Source of the DNA: Streptomyces flavofungini
GTDB lineage: Bacteria; Actinomycetota; Actinomycetes; Streptomycetales; Streptomycetaceae
NCBI RefSeq assembly: GCF_030388665.1
Contig: NZ_CP128848.1
Location: forward strand, 5,612-69,611
Reading direction: 5' to 3'
Length of the DNA: 64,000 nucleotides
Shown here: positions 34,092 to 42,740 of the stretch, piece by piece
How the letters are laid out: the number at the start of each line of letters is the position of its first letter
How positions within the stretch are numbered: position 1 is the stretch's first letter
Notes under the pieces: generated by a model
Database searches by the model: none
Seen by the model: only the letters and a program-made list of their open reading frames with translations
Told to the model about the DNA's origin: nothing
Position numbers and translations under genes: made by a program

Positions 34092-35480
34092 GTGAGCATC
34101 GCAGAACTTCCCGACACCGCAGAGACCGACGACGCCGGGTTCAACCGGGTCCCGCCGAACGACACCGGAGCCGAACAAGCCGTCCTCGGCGCAATGCTGG
34201 TGCCCTCCCCCGCCACGGCTACGCAGGTCGTCGACGAGGTCTCCTCGATCCTGCGCGGCCCGGAGGACTTCTACCGCCCCGCGCACGAAACGATCTACCG
34301 GGCCATCCTCGACATGTACGCCACCAGCATCGGCAAGCCGCGAATCGACCCGATCACGGTTGCCGCCGAGCTCACCAAACGCGGTGAGCTCACCAAGGTC
34401 GGGGGCGCCTCGTATCTGCACACTCTGGTGCAGACGGTGCCTACGGCGGCGAACGGCGCATACTATGCCGAAATTGTCCGCGGGCGCGCCGCGCTGCGGC
34501 AGGTCATCGAGGCCGGTACCCGCATGGTGGCGCAGGCGTACGCGCAGACCGAGGACGCCGACCAGATCGTTCAGGACGCCATGGCCCAGGTGCAAGCGGC
34601 CGCGACCGGCACCGTCGAGGCCGCGCCGCCGCTGTCGGTCGCCGACCGCTGGCAGGGCTTCGTCGACGAGCTCCAGGACGGCGCCGACCCCAACGCGCTC
34701 GACACCCCGTGGCCCGACCTGAACGACGTGATCCAACTCAAGCCCGGCCAGTTGGTCACCGTGGGCGCCGCGACGGCAGGCGGCAAGTCGCTGTTCGGCA
34801 TGAACCTCGTCGCTCACGCCGCGCTCAAGCACGGCAAGCCTGCGATGGTCGCCAGCATGGAAATGAGCGGCAGTGAGCTGATGGCCCGGCTCACCGCTGC
34901 CGAAGCCGGGGTCAACCTCGACAGCCTCGTCCGACGCAAGGTCACCGACCGGGACTGGGAGCGCATCCGCAAAATCAGCGAACGCCTCGCCACCGCCCAC
35001 CACTTCGTCCTGGACGACAGCGCGAACCTCTCGCTGTCGAAGATCCGCGCACGGATGCGCTGGATGACCGCACGCGGCCACGCCCCCGCGATCGTCGTCG
35101 CCGACTACCTGCAACTCATGACTCCCGAGGGCACCAACAAGAACTCCAACCGTGCGCAGGAAGTCGCCGACATCAGCCGCGGCCTCAAGCTCCTCGCTGT
35201 GGAGTTCCAGGTGCCCGTCGTCGCCCTCGCCCAGTTCAACCGCGGCGCCGTCGGCCGCCGCCCGCTCGTCTCGGACTTCAAGGAGTCCAGCGCCATCGAG
35301 CAGGACTCCAACATCATCGTGCTGCTCCACCGGGAACTCGCCGAGGACGGCACCGACACCGGCCCCACGTCGGGCACGGTCGAGGCCATCGTGGCGAAGA
35401 ACAGGAACGGAGCCAGCGGCCGGATCGTAGAACTGGCCTTCCAAGGTCACCTGGCGCGGCTGTCCTCCATGGGCTGTTGA
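34092..35480 (+). CDS. DnaB-like replicative helicase (Rep2-type)
   Basis: 462 residues; GTG at 34092 after CAGGAG. The N-terminal DnaB domain (GAEQAVLGAMLVPS...FYRPAHETIYRAI) is followed by the RecA-like motor: Walker A in AATAGGKS (the usual P-loop Gly-x-Gly is changed to an Ala/Gly-rich form), a Walker B-type IVVADYLQLM, and AQFNRG / DFKESSAIEQD of DnaB motif 4 and neighbours. Length and motifs are complete. It unwinds DNA at the origin recognised by Rep1. In pSLA2-type linear plasmids the second replication gene is of this kind. Confidence 0.85.
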   Translation: MSIAELPDTAETDDAGFNRVPPNDTGAEQAVLGAMLVPSPATATQVVDEVSSILRGPEDFYRPAHETIYRAILDMYATSIGKPRIDPITVAAELTKRGELTKVGGASYLHTLVQTVPTAANGAYYAEIVRGRAALRQVIEAGTRMVAQAYAQTEDADQIVQDAMAQVQAAATGTVEAAPPLSVADRWQGFVDELQDGADPNALDTPWPDLNDVIQLKPGQLVTVGAATAGGKSLFGMNLVAHAALKHGKPAMVASMEMSGSELMARLTAAEAGVNLDSLVRRKVTDRDWERIRKISERLATAHHFVLDDSANLSLSKIRARMRWMTARGHAPAIVVADYLQLMTPEGTNKNSNRAQEVADISRGLKLLAVEFQVPVVALAQFNRGAVGRRPLVSDFKESSAIEQDSNIIVLLHRELAEDGTDTGPTSGTVEAIVAKNRNGASGRIVELAFQGHLARLSSMGC

Positions 35481-35516
35481 CCTGACCCGGTGAAATAGCA
35501 GGTCAAGTGATCGATG

Positions 35517-35560
35517 CCGTCACAACGGCATGACGGTATGACGTCGTGCCGTTGTGACGG
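35517..35560. repeat. Centromere-like site A (TGACGG repeats)
   Basis: A 14-bp perfect inverted repeat, CCGTCACAACGGCA and its complement, flanks TGACGGTATGACGTCG. It shares TGACGGYA units with four other sites on the plasmid and sits between the converging helicase and Xre genes. Confidence 0.6.
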
Positions 35561-35580
35561 TGGCTCGGTACTGAGGGCTG

Positions 35581-36768
35581 TCAGGGGCTGACGCCGGAGA
35601 GCCGAGCGAGCCGCAGCAACTGAGGGTTTGAGCGTCGGTGCAGCGACACGAGGACACGCAGGACTTCGCGCCCCATGGGGTGGATGCGGGCCATCTGCGG
35701 CGCCGCGTCGAACGCTGCGCCCAGGCTTTCCAGTGCGCCGTCGCGGTCGCCGACGGCGAGTTGAGCGCGCGCATAGTTGATCTTGGTGGGTGCGACCCGG
35801 GTCGGTGGAAGCCCTGCGACGGCCGCGTCCAGGTCGTCGGTGAGCGCGAGTGCGTCCCGCGTCCGGCCGAGGTCCACGCGGGTCGCCAGGACGTGCGTGA
35901 AACAGTTCTGCGGTCCGAAGGTGAGCCCGTGTGCATCGACGTCGTGGCTGAAGGCGCCGGCCGCGTTCCACGCGGAGCGGATGTGTCGTTCAGCCTCCCG
36001 CAGACCCTGCCGCTTGTCGGTGAGTCGGCCCGCGAGGGTCATGCCGCGAAGGTTCAGGATGCCCACGGCCAGGTCGCGGTCGGTGGTCGAGAGCGGGGTG
36101 GACTGCACGGTCACGATCGCGCGGTCGACGACGTCCAGGCCGCGCTCGACGTCGCCGAAGTTCAGGTAAGTGCCTGCCCGGTCGCGATCGGCGAAGGCCT
36201 CGCCGATCGGGTTGGGCTGCTGCTCGATGGCCCACCGCTGGCGCGTCACGGCGAGTTCGGCCAAGTCCATCCAGCGGTGCCGGGCGGCGAGCCAGTACAC
36301 CGTGCTGTAGGTGTCGGCGAGCGCCGACCACGACTCGGCCGTGTTCTGCGTGTGCGCGTACGTGGTGGCGTCCCGCAGCAGTGCGGGCAGCATCCGGAGC
36401 AGGGCGGCGACGTCGACCGCATCGCGACGCCGGTCGGCCGTCTCCAGGTCGGCCCTGATGCGGCCCTCGGGCACGGCCTGGCCCTGGGGTAGGTCGTAGT
36501 CCCGCATCGCCGACCGCAGTTCGGACAGCAGGGGTTCGTCGTCAGCGGCGACGGACGCCTGTCCCTGTACCTCCGCCATGCTCAGGCCCAGCGCCCGGCC
36601 CAGCGCGGCCGCCACGGCCGGGGTGAGCGGACGGTCCCCCACCTCGACCTTGCTCAGCAGGGAGTGGGAGACGTGCGCTTCGCGGGCGAGCCGGGCCTGA
36701 GACCAGCCGCGCGTCGTGCGGAGCAGGGCGACGTTCGCGCCCGGTGCCGGATCCGTCGTAGTGCCCAT
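35581..36768 (-). CDS. Xre-type regulator with TPR-like C-terminal domain
   Basis: ATG at 36768 gives 395 residues. The helix-turn-helix (LLRTTRGWSQARLAREAHVSHSLLSKVEVG) is a canonical Xre domain at residues 15-70; the rest is made of TPR-like helices. It is transcribed away from the primase-like small gene, with a shared upstream region of about 190 bases. Probably senses a peptide or metabolite signal; target unknown. Confidence 0.8.
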   Translation of the reverse strand: MGTTTDPAPGANVALLRTTRGWSQARLAREAHVSHSLLSKVEVGDRPLTPAVAAALGRALGLSMAEVQGQASVAADDEPLLSELRSAMRDYDLPQGQAVPEGRIRADLETADRRRDAVDVAALLRMLPALLRDATTYAHTQNTAESWSALADTYSTVYWLAARHRWMDLAELAVTRQRWAIEQQPNPIGEAFADRDRAGTYLNFGDVERGLDVVDRAIVTVQSTPLSTTDRDLAVGILNLRGMTLAGRLTDKRQGLREAERHIRSAWNAAGAFSHDVDAHGLTFGPQNCFTHVLATRVDLGRTRDALALTDDLDAAVAGLPPTRVAPTKINYARAQLAVGDRDGALESLGAAFDAAPQMARIHPMGREVLRVLVSLHRRSNPQLLRLARLSGVSP

Positions 36769-36954
36769 GGCAATCAAGTCTTTCTGGGAGCCACATAGCC
36801 GTTCCGTCCATGCTCACAGGCCGGACGGGTGCCCGCAGCGGCTCTGTGCAAAACCTGTGCAAGTCGACGGGTGCTCGGAGGAGTTGACTCAGATGTACGG
36901 ACCCCCGCGACCGCCGTTACGGCCCGGGGGCATGGCCGACCACAAGGAGTCGAC

Positions 36955-37470
36955 ATGGCCGAGAGTAAGGTCCCCCTGCCGGGCCCGGAAAGCAGCGCAC
37001 GGGAGCAGAGCCCCGACCACGGCGCTATCGCCGACTGGTTCGCACACGCCCACCCCGTAGCGCGTCAGGCTGTATCGGAGTGGGCTGACCATGGAGTCGC
37101 GCTCCTGCCGCTCGGCGAGCGCTTCGACGCCATCCGCGTCCCCGGCCGGCTCGTCCACGCCGCGCTGGGCAGCGACCAGGCGGACGTGGTGGATCAGGCC
37201 CTGGCCGACTGGCTGTACGGCCCCGTCATCTGCGACACCCGCACGGGCAGCGGCTGCTACTACGTGCTCGTGGCCCCCGACGCCGCATGGCGGGGGCCCG
37301 CAGACCGGCTCCGGAGCGGCACGTACCTCGCCGTGCCGCGGATCGGGAAGAGGGTCTCGCCTGTCACGTACTGGGCGGTGCCACCGTCGCGCCGCGGGCA
37401 CCTGTGCGACCCCGCCCACCTCACCGCACTACTGTCCACCGTCGAGGCGCTGAAGGCGGTTGAGTCGTGA
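36955..37470 (+). CDS. Primase/polymerase-domain-like protein, 171 aa, unknown role
   Basis: ATG at 36955 follows AAGGAG; a longer frame upstream is not credible. The segment HGVALLPLGERFDAIRVPGRLVHAAL and the later GCYYVLVAPDAAW...WAVPP match a Streptomyces family related to the N-terminal part of bifunctional DNA primase/polymerases, without visible catalytic residues. These proteins usually sit beside Xre-TPR regulators, as here. A role in regulation is more likely than priming. Confidence 0.55.
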   Translation: MAESKVPLPGPESSAREQSPDHGAIADWFAHAHPVARQAVSEWADHGVALLPLGERFDAIRVPGRLVHAALGSDQADVVDQALADWLYGPVICDTRTGSGCYYVLVAPDAAWRGPADRLRSGTYLAVPRIGKRVSPVTYWAVPPSRRGHLCDPAHLTALLSTVEALKAVES

Positions 37471-37658
37471 ACGCCACCGACCAGGCCGCATCGCGTGCGG
37501 ACGAGCTGTACGCGCGCTACATGGGGCACCTCTACGGCTGTGCTCCCTGCCAGCGAGAGAACTACTGCCCGGTGGGGAACCGGATGCGCGCCGCGTGGAA
37601 GTGCGCCCAGTCCGCAGCCATGCAGACCTACCGGGCACGCACGGAAAGGCGGCAGTGA
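37467..37658 (+). CDS. Small cysteine-containing protein, 63 aa
   Basis: GTG at 37467 overlaps the previous stop (GTGA). The product begins MNATDQAASRADELY and carries CAPC...CPVG and one more Cys, suggesting zinc or disulfide binding. It is a conserved-type partner of the preceding gene in Streptomyces; function unknown. Confidence 0.55.
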   Translation: MNATDQAASRADELYARYMGHLYGCAPCQRENYCPVGNRMRAAWKCAQSAAMQTYRARTERRQ

Positions 37659-37920
37659 CGCCCCATCGAGCAGGGCGAACCCGTAGGCGGGGCCCCCACC
37701 GGACGACGCGGTGAGGGCCCCGTTCGCAGCGGTTGCGGCTCGTCGGCCGCAACGCGCGGCCCCGGACGCGCGACGCGAACCGGGGCGCTCACCGAAGTCT
37801 GTGGAAGCCTGTTTCCAGGCTTTCTGCGGATGCTCTCGCCGTTCCCGAGAGCCCGCAAGCCACTGTGCTGTCACCCACATGAGGGGTTCTCTCACTAGAT
37901 CATGGCAGGTCAGTTGCTTT

Positions 37921-37970
37921 GTGACGGCACACCGTTATGCCGTTGCACCGTCGTAACGGTGTGCCGTCAC
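37921..37970. repeat. Centromere-like site B / parA operator
   Basis: A perfect 17-bp inverted repeat (GTGACGGCACACCGTTA and its complement) surrounds TGCCGTTGCACCGTCG, ending 18 bases before the parA start and abutting a TAGAGT -10-like element. It can serve both as operator and as partition site. Confidence 0.7.
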
Positions 37971-37988
37971 GCGGTAGAGTCCCGGGCC

Positions 37989-38783
37989 ATGACAACCACC
38001 AGGACCGCGATGCTGAACCAGAAGGGCGGCGTCGCGAAGACCACCACGACCATGCACTTGGGGGGCACGCTCGCAGCCGCGGGGAAGCGCGTCCTCCTGG
38101 TCGACCTCGACCCGCAGGGCAACCTGACGACCGGACTCGGCATGAGCCGGCTGAACCCCACCGACGAGTTGACGCTCACTCAGGCCATGCTCAAGGACAC
38201 CGGCCTTGAGGAAGCGCGGAACCTGATCCGGCAGCACAGCGAGAACCTGTGGGTGATCCCGAGCGCGCTCGACATGTTCACCCTCGCCCGGCACCTGTAC
38301 GGCACCCGCTCCAAGGAGCACCGACTGGAGTGGGTCCTGGAACACTTCGACGAAGACTTCGACCACATCATCGTGGACTGCCGCCCGGCGCTGGAGATCG
38401 ACACTGACAACGTCATCGTCTGGGCCAAAGACGCGCTCGTGCCGATGGACGTCGACACCTTCGCGATCGAGGCACTGAAGCTGTTCCTCGGGCAGACGGC
38501 GACCCTGACCAAGGAGACCCGCACCACTCCGCCGCTCTACCGGGGCATCGTCCTCAACCGCGTCGCGCGCCCCTTCTCGACCTTCACTCAGGGTGTGTAC
38601 GAGGCGATCCACGCGCTGTCGCTGCCCGTGGTCGGGGAGATCCCGATGCGTACCGCTGTGACCGAGTCCAAGCACAAGGGGCAGACCATCGCCCAGTACG
38701 CGCCCAAGAGCGACGTCGCCGAGATGTTCCGCGACCTTGCGGTGAAGTCCGGTCTCCTGACCGATGTGGAGGTCTCCGCCTGA
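37989..38783 (+). CDS. parA: ParA-type partition ATPase
   Basis: ATG at 37989 gives 264 residues with the deviant Walker A KGGVAKTT (12-19), DLDPQGN (39-45) and a Walker B-like HIIVDCRPAL. It lacks an N-terminal DNA-binding domain, as in ParA proteins of type Ib systems that pair with small ribbon-helix-helix partners. It overlaps parB by the TGATG junction. The upstream inverted repeat probably mediates autorepression by ParB. Confidence 0.85.
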   Translation: MTTTRTAMLNQKGGVAKTTTTMHLGGTLAAAGKRVLLVDLDPQGNLTTGLGMSRLNPTDELTLTQAMLKDTGLEEARNLIRQHSENLWVIPSALDMFTLARHLYGTRSKEHRLEWVLEHFDEDFDHIIVDCRPALEIDTDNVIVWAKDALVPMDVDTFAIEALKLFLGQTATLTKETRTTPPLYRGIVLNRVARPFSTFTQGVYEAIHALSLPVVGEIPMRTAVTESKHKGQTIAQYAPKSDVAEMFRDLAVKSGLLTDVEVSA

Positions 38784-39175
38784 TGGCAAAGAACTTCGAC
38801 CCCGTCGACACCTCGGGCGTTGACGATCTCCTCGCTGGCCTGAGCAGCCGATTCGACGACAACGCCGCAGATCAAGGGAAGCCTGACGGCACAACGGCAC
38901 GACGGCGCAACGGCATGACGGCATCGGATGCGAAGGGTGGGCCGAAGGAGGAACAGCCGCCGGCCGCCGCCTCCCGCAGCAAGTACACGCTGCTCCTCGA
39001 CTCCGCCGATGCTGTCGCTTTCGATGAGATCGCCCTCGGGCTGCGCCGGTACCTGGGCCGTCCCGTCGACAAGTCCGCCATCGTCCGAGCCTTGATTCAG
39101 CTTGCCCACAGCCGCGAGGACCTGGCCCACGCTCTCGCCGAACAGATCCGTCCCCGTCCCACTCCCGCCGCCTGA
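38783..39175 (+). CDS. parB: Small ribbon-helix-helix ParB-like partition protein
   Basis: 130 residues. The C-terminal part (about 64-115: SRSKYTLLLDSADAVAFDEI...VDKSAIVRALIQLA) fits a ribbon-helix-helix DNA-binding domain; the N-terminal ~30 residues should contact ParA. The linker, residues 35-48, is encoded by centromere-like repeats (38,885-38,924). The gene overlaps parA. Classification is by position, size and fold pattern. Confidence 0.7.
   Translation: MAKNFDPVDTSGVDDLLAGLSSRFDDNAADQGKPDGTTARRRNGMTASDAKGGPKEEQPPAAASRSKYTLLLDSADAVAFDEIALGLRRYLGRPVDKSAIVRALIQLAHSREDLAHALAEQIRPRPTPAA
38885..38924. repeat. Centromere-like site C inside parB
   Basis: Two and a half direct copies of the 16-mer GACGGCRCAACGGCAY (38,885-38,900, 38,901-38,916, 38,917-38,924) in frame within parB. 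Confidence 0.6.
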
Positions 39176-39348
39176 CGCGGTCTGGGCAACAGCCCCCGGC
39201 CGCCCCGACGTCGCCGTGCCCGGCGGCGGGTCGGGGCGGTTCTTCGTGTCGCGGCTGTGGTGTGGCGCGGGCATACCGTCAGGGTGGAGTAGCGCCAGTT
39301 ACGCATCATGTATGCGGAAATCGCATTGCGGATGCTAGATTAGGGTCC

Positions 39349-40923
39349 ATGATGAGTACCGAGGAACTACTCAGACTCACTGTGACGGCGCTCATGACCC
39401 GGGCGGGAGAGCGCCAGGCGACGCTCGCCGAAGGGATCGGCCTGGCACAGGCGCAGGTCTCGCGGAAGCAGACCGGCAAGGCGCACTGGACCCTGGATGA
39501 CTGCGACCAACTCGCCGCGCACTACGGCATGTCGGTGCTCGACCTACTCGCCGGCCCCACCCACGCCGTGACGGCACTGCCCGCCGACCGCGGCCCTGCG
39601 CAGGCCTCGCTCCCGCTCGCCGCACCGCCCACCGCTCCCGCCCCCAAGCCGGTGTCGGTGCCGCGCAGCGAGGCCCTGAGCGGGCCGTGCGTACTGTGCG
39701 GGCAGACGGCCACGGACGCGGTGGAAGGCATCTGGCAGCACCTGACGAGCCAGGAGTGCGCCGAAGCCCTCGACGAGGCCGCCCCGCTCGACGACCACCC
39801 GGAAGACGAGGACCAGGAGGAGTACGCGCCCACGGGCCCGGGGGAGCCCGCGACGCCGTACCGCGGCGACCCGCAGCCCGGTCCGGCGGTCGCCGAGGGC
39901 TCCTCCCCTGTGCCCGCTCCTGCTGTGGAGGACCCGCGGCCTACAGCGGTCCGGGCGCCTGGGTACGCGTCAGGCACGCTCGTCGACCAGATCCACGCTC
40001 GGGTGCGCGATGTCCTGAACGGGGCGCAGGGCGACATCGAGGCGGCACAGGCCGCGCTCATCAAGACCGCGATCCCCGACGTGATGGCGCTTTTCGACCG
40101 GTCCCGGGTCGGCGGACGCTACGCGCACTCGAAGTTCCCGCCCACCGATAGCATTCTGCGGAAGAAGTCGCAGAAGGGTGCTGACGAGATCTGGGAGGGC
40201 CGCCCGAAGTGGCGGAACAAGACGGTTCTCGACGCGGTGAAAAAGGGTGAACGTATTGGGGTGACCGCCCTCGATATGAACGCGGCCTATCTCGCCGCGT
40301 TCAAATGCTGGCTCCCCGTCGGGAAACTCGTGGAAGACACCACGGGTGTCCATGACCCGAAGCGGTCCGGCGTCTACCAGATCACCCCGCCCGCATGGGA
40401 TCACAAGGACCTGCCCAACCCCCTCGGGGCCCGCAAGGAACCTGGTCCGGTCTGGGTCCCCGACTCCCTGGTCCGGCTGCTGCTCGACTGTGCGGGCCCG
40501 AAGTGGAATCTGTGCGACCCGCCCCAGATTCACCGCGCGATGCTCTCCGGCGCCACCGAAAATCTCCTCGAAAAGCTGCGCCGTGCTCTCGCGGAATCCC
40601 GCGATACTGCGATCACTGAGAATGATGAAGTCGCCGTGGAGTACGTGAAATCCATGTACTCTAAGTTCGTGTCCACGATCGGCGAGTCCAGCGCGAACAC
40701 AGATATCCGCCGCCCAGACTGGATGCACATTATTCGGTCAAAGGCGTTCACGAACCTGTGGCGCAAGGCCTACAAAGCCAAGAATGCGGGTCTGACTGTG
40801 GTGGAGATTTCCGGTACCGATGAACTGCATGTGGCCGGGGACTGGCGACCGGTTTTCCCTGAGGGCCGTGCGCTGAGCCAGGTGAAGGTCAAGAACCTGT
40901 ACACGCTCGGGGGTGAACGGTAA
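39349..40923 (+). CDS. tap: Tap-like telomere-associated protein
   Basis: ATG at 39349 (524 residues) is preferred over a GTG at 39,262 because the Xre-type helix-turn-helix begins directly (LTVTALMTRAG...LAEGIGLAQAQVSRKQTG). A cysteine cluster (CVLCGQ...SQEC, about 114-137), an acidic Pro-rich linker, and a C-terminal domain with TALDMNAAYLAAF (about 307-318) follow. Its stop overlaps the start of the Tpg-like gene (TAATG), and the telomere lies 1.8 kb downstream. This is the tap-tpg arrangement of Streptomyces replicons, where Tap binds the 3' overhang and recruits the terminal protein. It is shorter than chromosomal Tap. An imperfect repeat (39,301-39,340) lies upstream. Confidence 0.65.
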   Translation: MMSTEELLRLTVTALMTRAGERQATLAEGIGLAQAQVSRKQTGKAHWTLDDCDQLAAHYGMSVLDLLAGPTHAVTALPADRGPAQASLPLAAPPTAPAPKPVSVPRSEALSGPCVLCGQTATDAVEGIWQHLTSQECAEALDEAAPLDDHPEDEDQEEYAPTGPGEPATPYRGDPQPGPAVAEGSSPVPAPAVEDPRPTAVRAPGYASGTLVDQIHARVRDVLNGAQGDIEAAQAALIKTAIPDVMALFDRSRVGGRYAHSKFPPTDSILRKKSQKGADEIWEGRPKWRNKTVLDAVKKGERIGVTALDMNAAYLAAFKCWLPVGKLVEDTTGVHDPKRSGVYQITPPAWDHKDLPNPLGARKEPGPVWVPDSLVRLLLDCAGPKWNLCDPPQIHRAMLSGATENLLEKLRRALAESRDTAITENDEVAVEYVKSMYSKFVSTIGESSANTDIRRPDWMHIIRSKAFTNLWRKAYKAKNAGLTVVEISGTDELHVAGDWRPVFPEGRALSQVKVKNLYTLGGER

Positions 40924-41522
40924 TGGCGGGATCGCCGGGACTGTGGGCTGAATGGGGCGAATGGCGGAAGTACAACGCCCGCGGACTGAAGGGCGGCCAG
41001 GCCCTGATTCTGGAACTGAACCGCATCGTCTACCAGTCCGGCATCGCCTCGCCGATCGGCTCCACGCGCGGGCAGAACGCCCGCCTGCGCTACCTCGACA
41101 GCAAGGCCGGCCGCGAGGAGCTGCGCGCGCAGGGCGTCAGCGACCGCGCCATGAAGTCCTGGTTCAAGGGCAAGGCCCGCCCCTCCACAGCAAACCTGGA
41201 ACGCCTCGACGCCGCGTACTGGGTGCGCCGCCGCGAGAACCTGATCCGCTCCGGCTGGCTCAAGCGCCACCTCGACAACGACGGCCGCGGCCGGAACGTC
41301 GAGATCTACCCCGTAGACCAGAGCGCCGTCGTCCGGGGCCGAGAGCGCCCGAACCTCACCGACCGCTCGATCACCGTCCGGTCCGTGTGGGGCGACCTCG
41401 TCGACGCCTGGGCCGCCCAGGACGCCGACGCGCTCGACGAGATCTGGGACGACATCATCACCGACCTCGACAGCGACTATGCGGCTTACGCCTACGTGTC
41501 TGCTGTCGGCATCAGTGCCTGA
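40923..41522 (+). CDS. tpg: Tpg-like terminal protein
   Basis: 199 residues, close to the ~184 of known Tpg proteins. ATG overlaps the tap stop codon. A helix-turn-helix-like segment (LRAQGVSDRAMKSWFKGKARPSTANLERLD) occupies the middle, as in Tpg, and the C-terminus is acidic. Terminal proteins are covalently attached to the 5' ends and prime synthesis that fills the telomeric gap. Identification rests on size, HTH, pairing with a Tap-like gene and nearness to the telomere; overall similarity to the archetype may be low. Confidence 0.65.
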   Translation: MAGSPGLWAEWGEWRKYNARGLKGGQALILELNRIVYQSGIASPIGSTRGQNARLRYLDSKAGREELRAQGVSDRAMKSWFKGKARPSTANLERLDAAYWVRRRENLIRSGWLKRHLDNDGRGRNVEIYPVDQSAVVRGRERPNLTDRSITVRSVWGDLVDAWAAQDADALDEIWDDIITDLDSDYAAYAYVSAVGISA

Positions 41523-41550
41523 CCATGCTGTTTGTACTGCTCAAGTGCTT

Positions 41551-41610
41551 GTTGCCGTCATACCGTCATGCCGTTGCAACGGCATGACGGTATGACGGTA
41601 TGACGGCAAC
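41551..41610. repeat. Centromere-like site D (longest)
   Basis: Units of CCGTCATR and TATGACGG form a 22-bp inverted repeat around GTTGCAAC, plus one additional TATGACGG copy. Located 30 bases after the tpg stop. Confidence 0.65.
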
Positions 41611-41764
41611 TGTCCGCCGTCCCGTCCAGGTGAGGAGCGAGGGCGCGCTGGGCTCCGGTGACAGTTTGTATTACCCATTGTTGCATCTCGGATCTTGAAC
41701 AGTTCCAGGCGTTCAGATGTCTCAAAATATGGGACGGTGCGATGGTGGCCCATCCGGGCGACGC

Positions 41765-41795
41765 CGTCGTGCCGTCATGCCGTCATGACGGCACG
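41765..41795. repeat. Centromere-like site E
   Basis: GCCGTCAT followed by the 16-bp palindrome TGCCGTCATGACGGCA (41,778-41,793). Confidence 0.5.
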
Positions 41796-42519
41796 AGGTG
41801 GCCGCGGCCGCCTCGTGCTCTGCTGCGCCTTCTTCGTCGGCGGCCGTCGCCGGTGTCGGCTGTGGGTGTGGTCCTGGTGGTGCTTGGCGGCGGCCGCCTG
41901 TGCTCCGCAGAGGCCCGAGCGCGGGTGCCGTGCCCCACGGCCGGCCGCGGTGGTCCTCGTGGTGCGCCGTCCTCGTCGAGCCGTCGGCCCCGTGCTGCTT
42001 GTCCTCGTCGGGCCGCCGGCGGTCGTCCGGCGGCGGCGGGGCGGCCGCGGGCGGCGGCGTGGTGCTCGTCGAGCGGCGGGTGCGGGTGGTGGGGTGTGGG
42101 TCCAGATGGGTCTGCTTGTCGGGGAGTTGGGTCAGGGTGGGTTTGGTGGTGTGGTTTCTGTATGTGGTGTGCGGGGGATTCTGGGTTCCGTAGATCGGTC
42201 TGTCGCGCGCTTCTCTATGCGGGTTTCGCATGGAATCGCTGCCCTTTCTGGATTCGGTTTTGCATTTCCGTCGATTCGCCTCATGCTGTGATCCGATCCG
42301 GATTTCCATTCCTTGCCTTTCTGTAGTGGTGTAGACCAGTGTTCTGGTCGTGTTCGCGTCGGTTGTGACGGTGTGTGGTTATCATCGGATTCGGGCGAGG
42401 TGCTTGACACGGCCCCCCTCGTGGCTGCATTCTGTAGTTGCAAGGGAGCGCGGGAGCGCGACCCGGTGACCGGAGGCCCGCAGGGCCGGAGGGATCAGAC
42501 ACCGGGATTCAGCGGCCGA
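41796..42519. other. Non-coding sub-telomeric region, GC-rich palindromes
   Basis: About 720 bases without a credible gene. Bases 41,800-42,080 are dense in GGCCGC palindromes; 42,080-42,440 are less GC-rich and contain the segment that also occurs, diverged, at the left plasmid end. Such regions separate tap/tpg from the telomere in linear replicons. Confidence 0.6.
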
Positions 42520-42721
42520 TTAGCCCCTTGAGCAGGGAAAATGCTCCCCGTCAGGGGAGCAGGCGGAAAGGCCGGCCCCACGAGACGGCCGGTAGACCCG
42601 GACAGGCCGGGACCGCCCCGCAGTCACCGCAGGTGACTGCCAGCCGGGTTCACTCCCCCCGGCGCCGCGCAGCGGCGCAGTCCCCTTGGGAGTGACGCAG
42701 TCACTCCGCGTCATGTCTCCG
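42520..42721. repeat. Telomere, left-arm copy
   Basis: From the outside inward: GGAGTGAC-GCA-GTCACTCC (42,689-42,707), GCGCCGC-GCA-GCGGCGC (42,662-42,678), GCAGTCACC-GCA-GGTGACTGC (42,620-42,640) and TGCTCCCC-GTCA-GGGGAGCA (42,542-42,561). Three share a GCA trinucleotide loop, the known loop type of Streptomyces telomere hairpins. Confidence 0.8.
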
Positions 42722-42740
42722 CAGGAGACATGACGCGGAG
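42704..42740. repeat. Fold-back centre of the inverted duplication
   Basis: A 17-bp arm (42,704-42,720), loop GCA (42,721-42,723) and the complementary arm (42,724-42,740). This is where the left copy of the plasmid turns into the inverted right copy. It has the same loop as the other telomeric hairpins. Confidence 0.85.

Larger units (their letters stand above)
21442..42720 (+). repeat. Left arm of the giant inverted repeat (part mirrored inside the window)
   Basis: Every gene of this stretch reappears in reverse orientation at coordinate 85,443 minus x (85,442 beyond the extra base at 23,752). Length within the window is 21.3 kb per arm; the repeat continues to the window edge. Confidence 0.95.
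18066..42722. mobile_element. Streptomyces-type linear conjugative plasmid, one copy (left telomere missing)
   Basis: 24.7 kb of high-GC DNA with the complete set expected of a linear actinomycete plasmid: Rep1-like gene with internal iterons, DnaB-like helicase, parAB, Tap/Tpg-like end-replication genes next to a hairpin-rich telomere, and a transfer block with TraB/FtsK, VirB4-like, VirB6-like and wall-hydrolase genes. The right end is the telomere at 42,722; the left end lacks its last ~0.5 kb. Confidence 0.85.

Noticed and set aside
34086..35450. 454-codon minus-strand frame opposite the DnaB-like gene
   Set aside because: Shadow frame of high-GC coding DNA; the plus strand has clear DnaB motifs.
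41658..42326. Long frames in the sub-telomeric region (also mirrored at 43,117-43,785)
   Set aside because: Frames are open on both strands because of GC-rich repeats, the products are low-complexity Arg/Ala/Gly/Pro strings, and no start signal supports any of them.
18066..42722. Integrated conjugative element in a Clostridium chromosome
   Set aside because: No integrase, no attachment-site duplication, and the right boundary is a telomere followed by an inverted copy, not Clostridium DNA.
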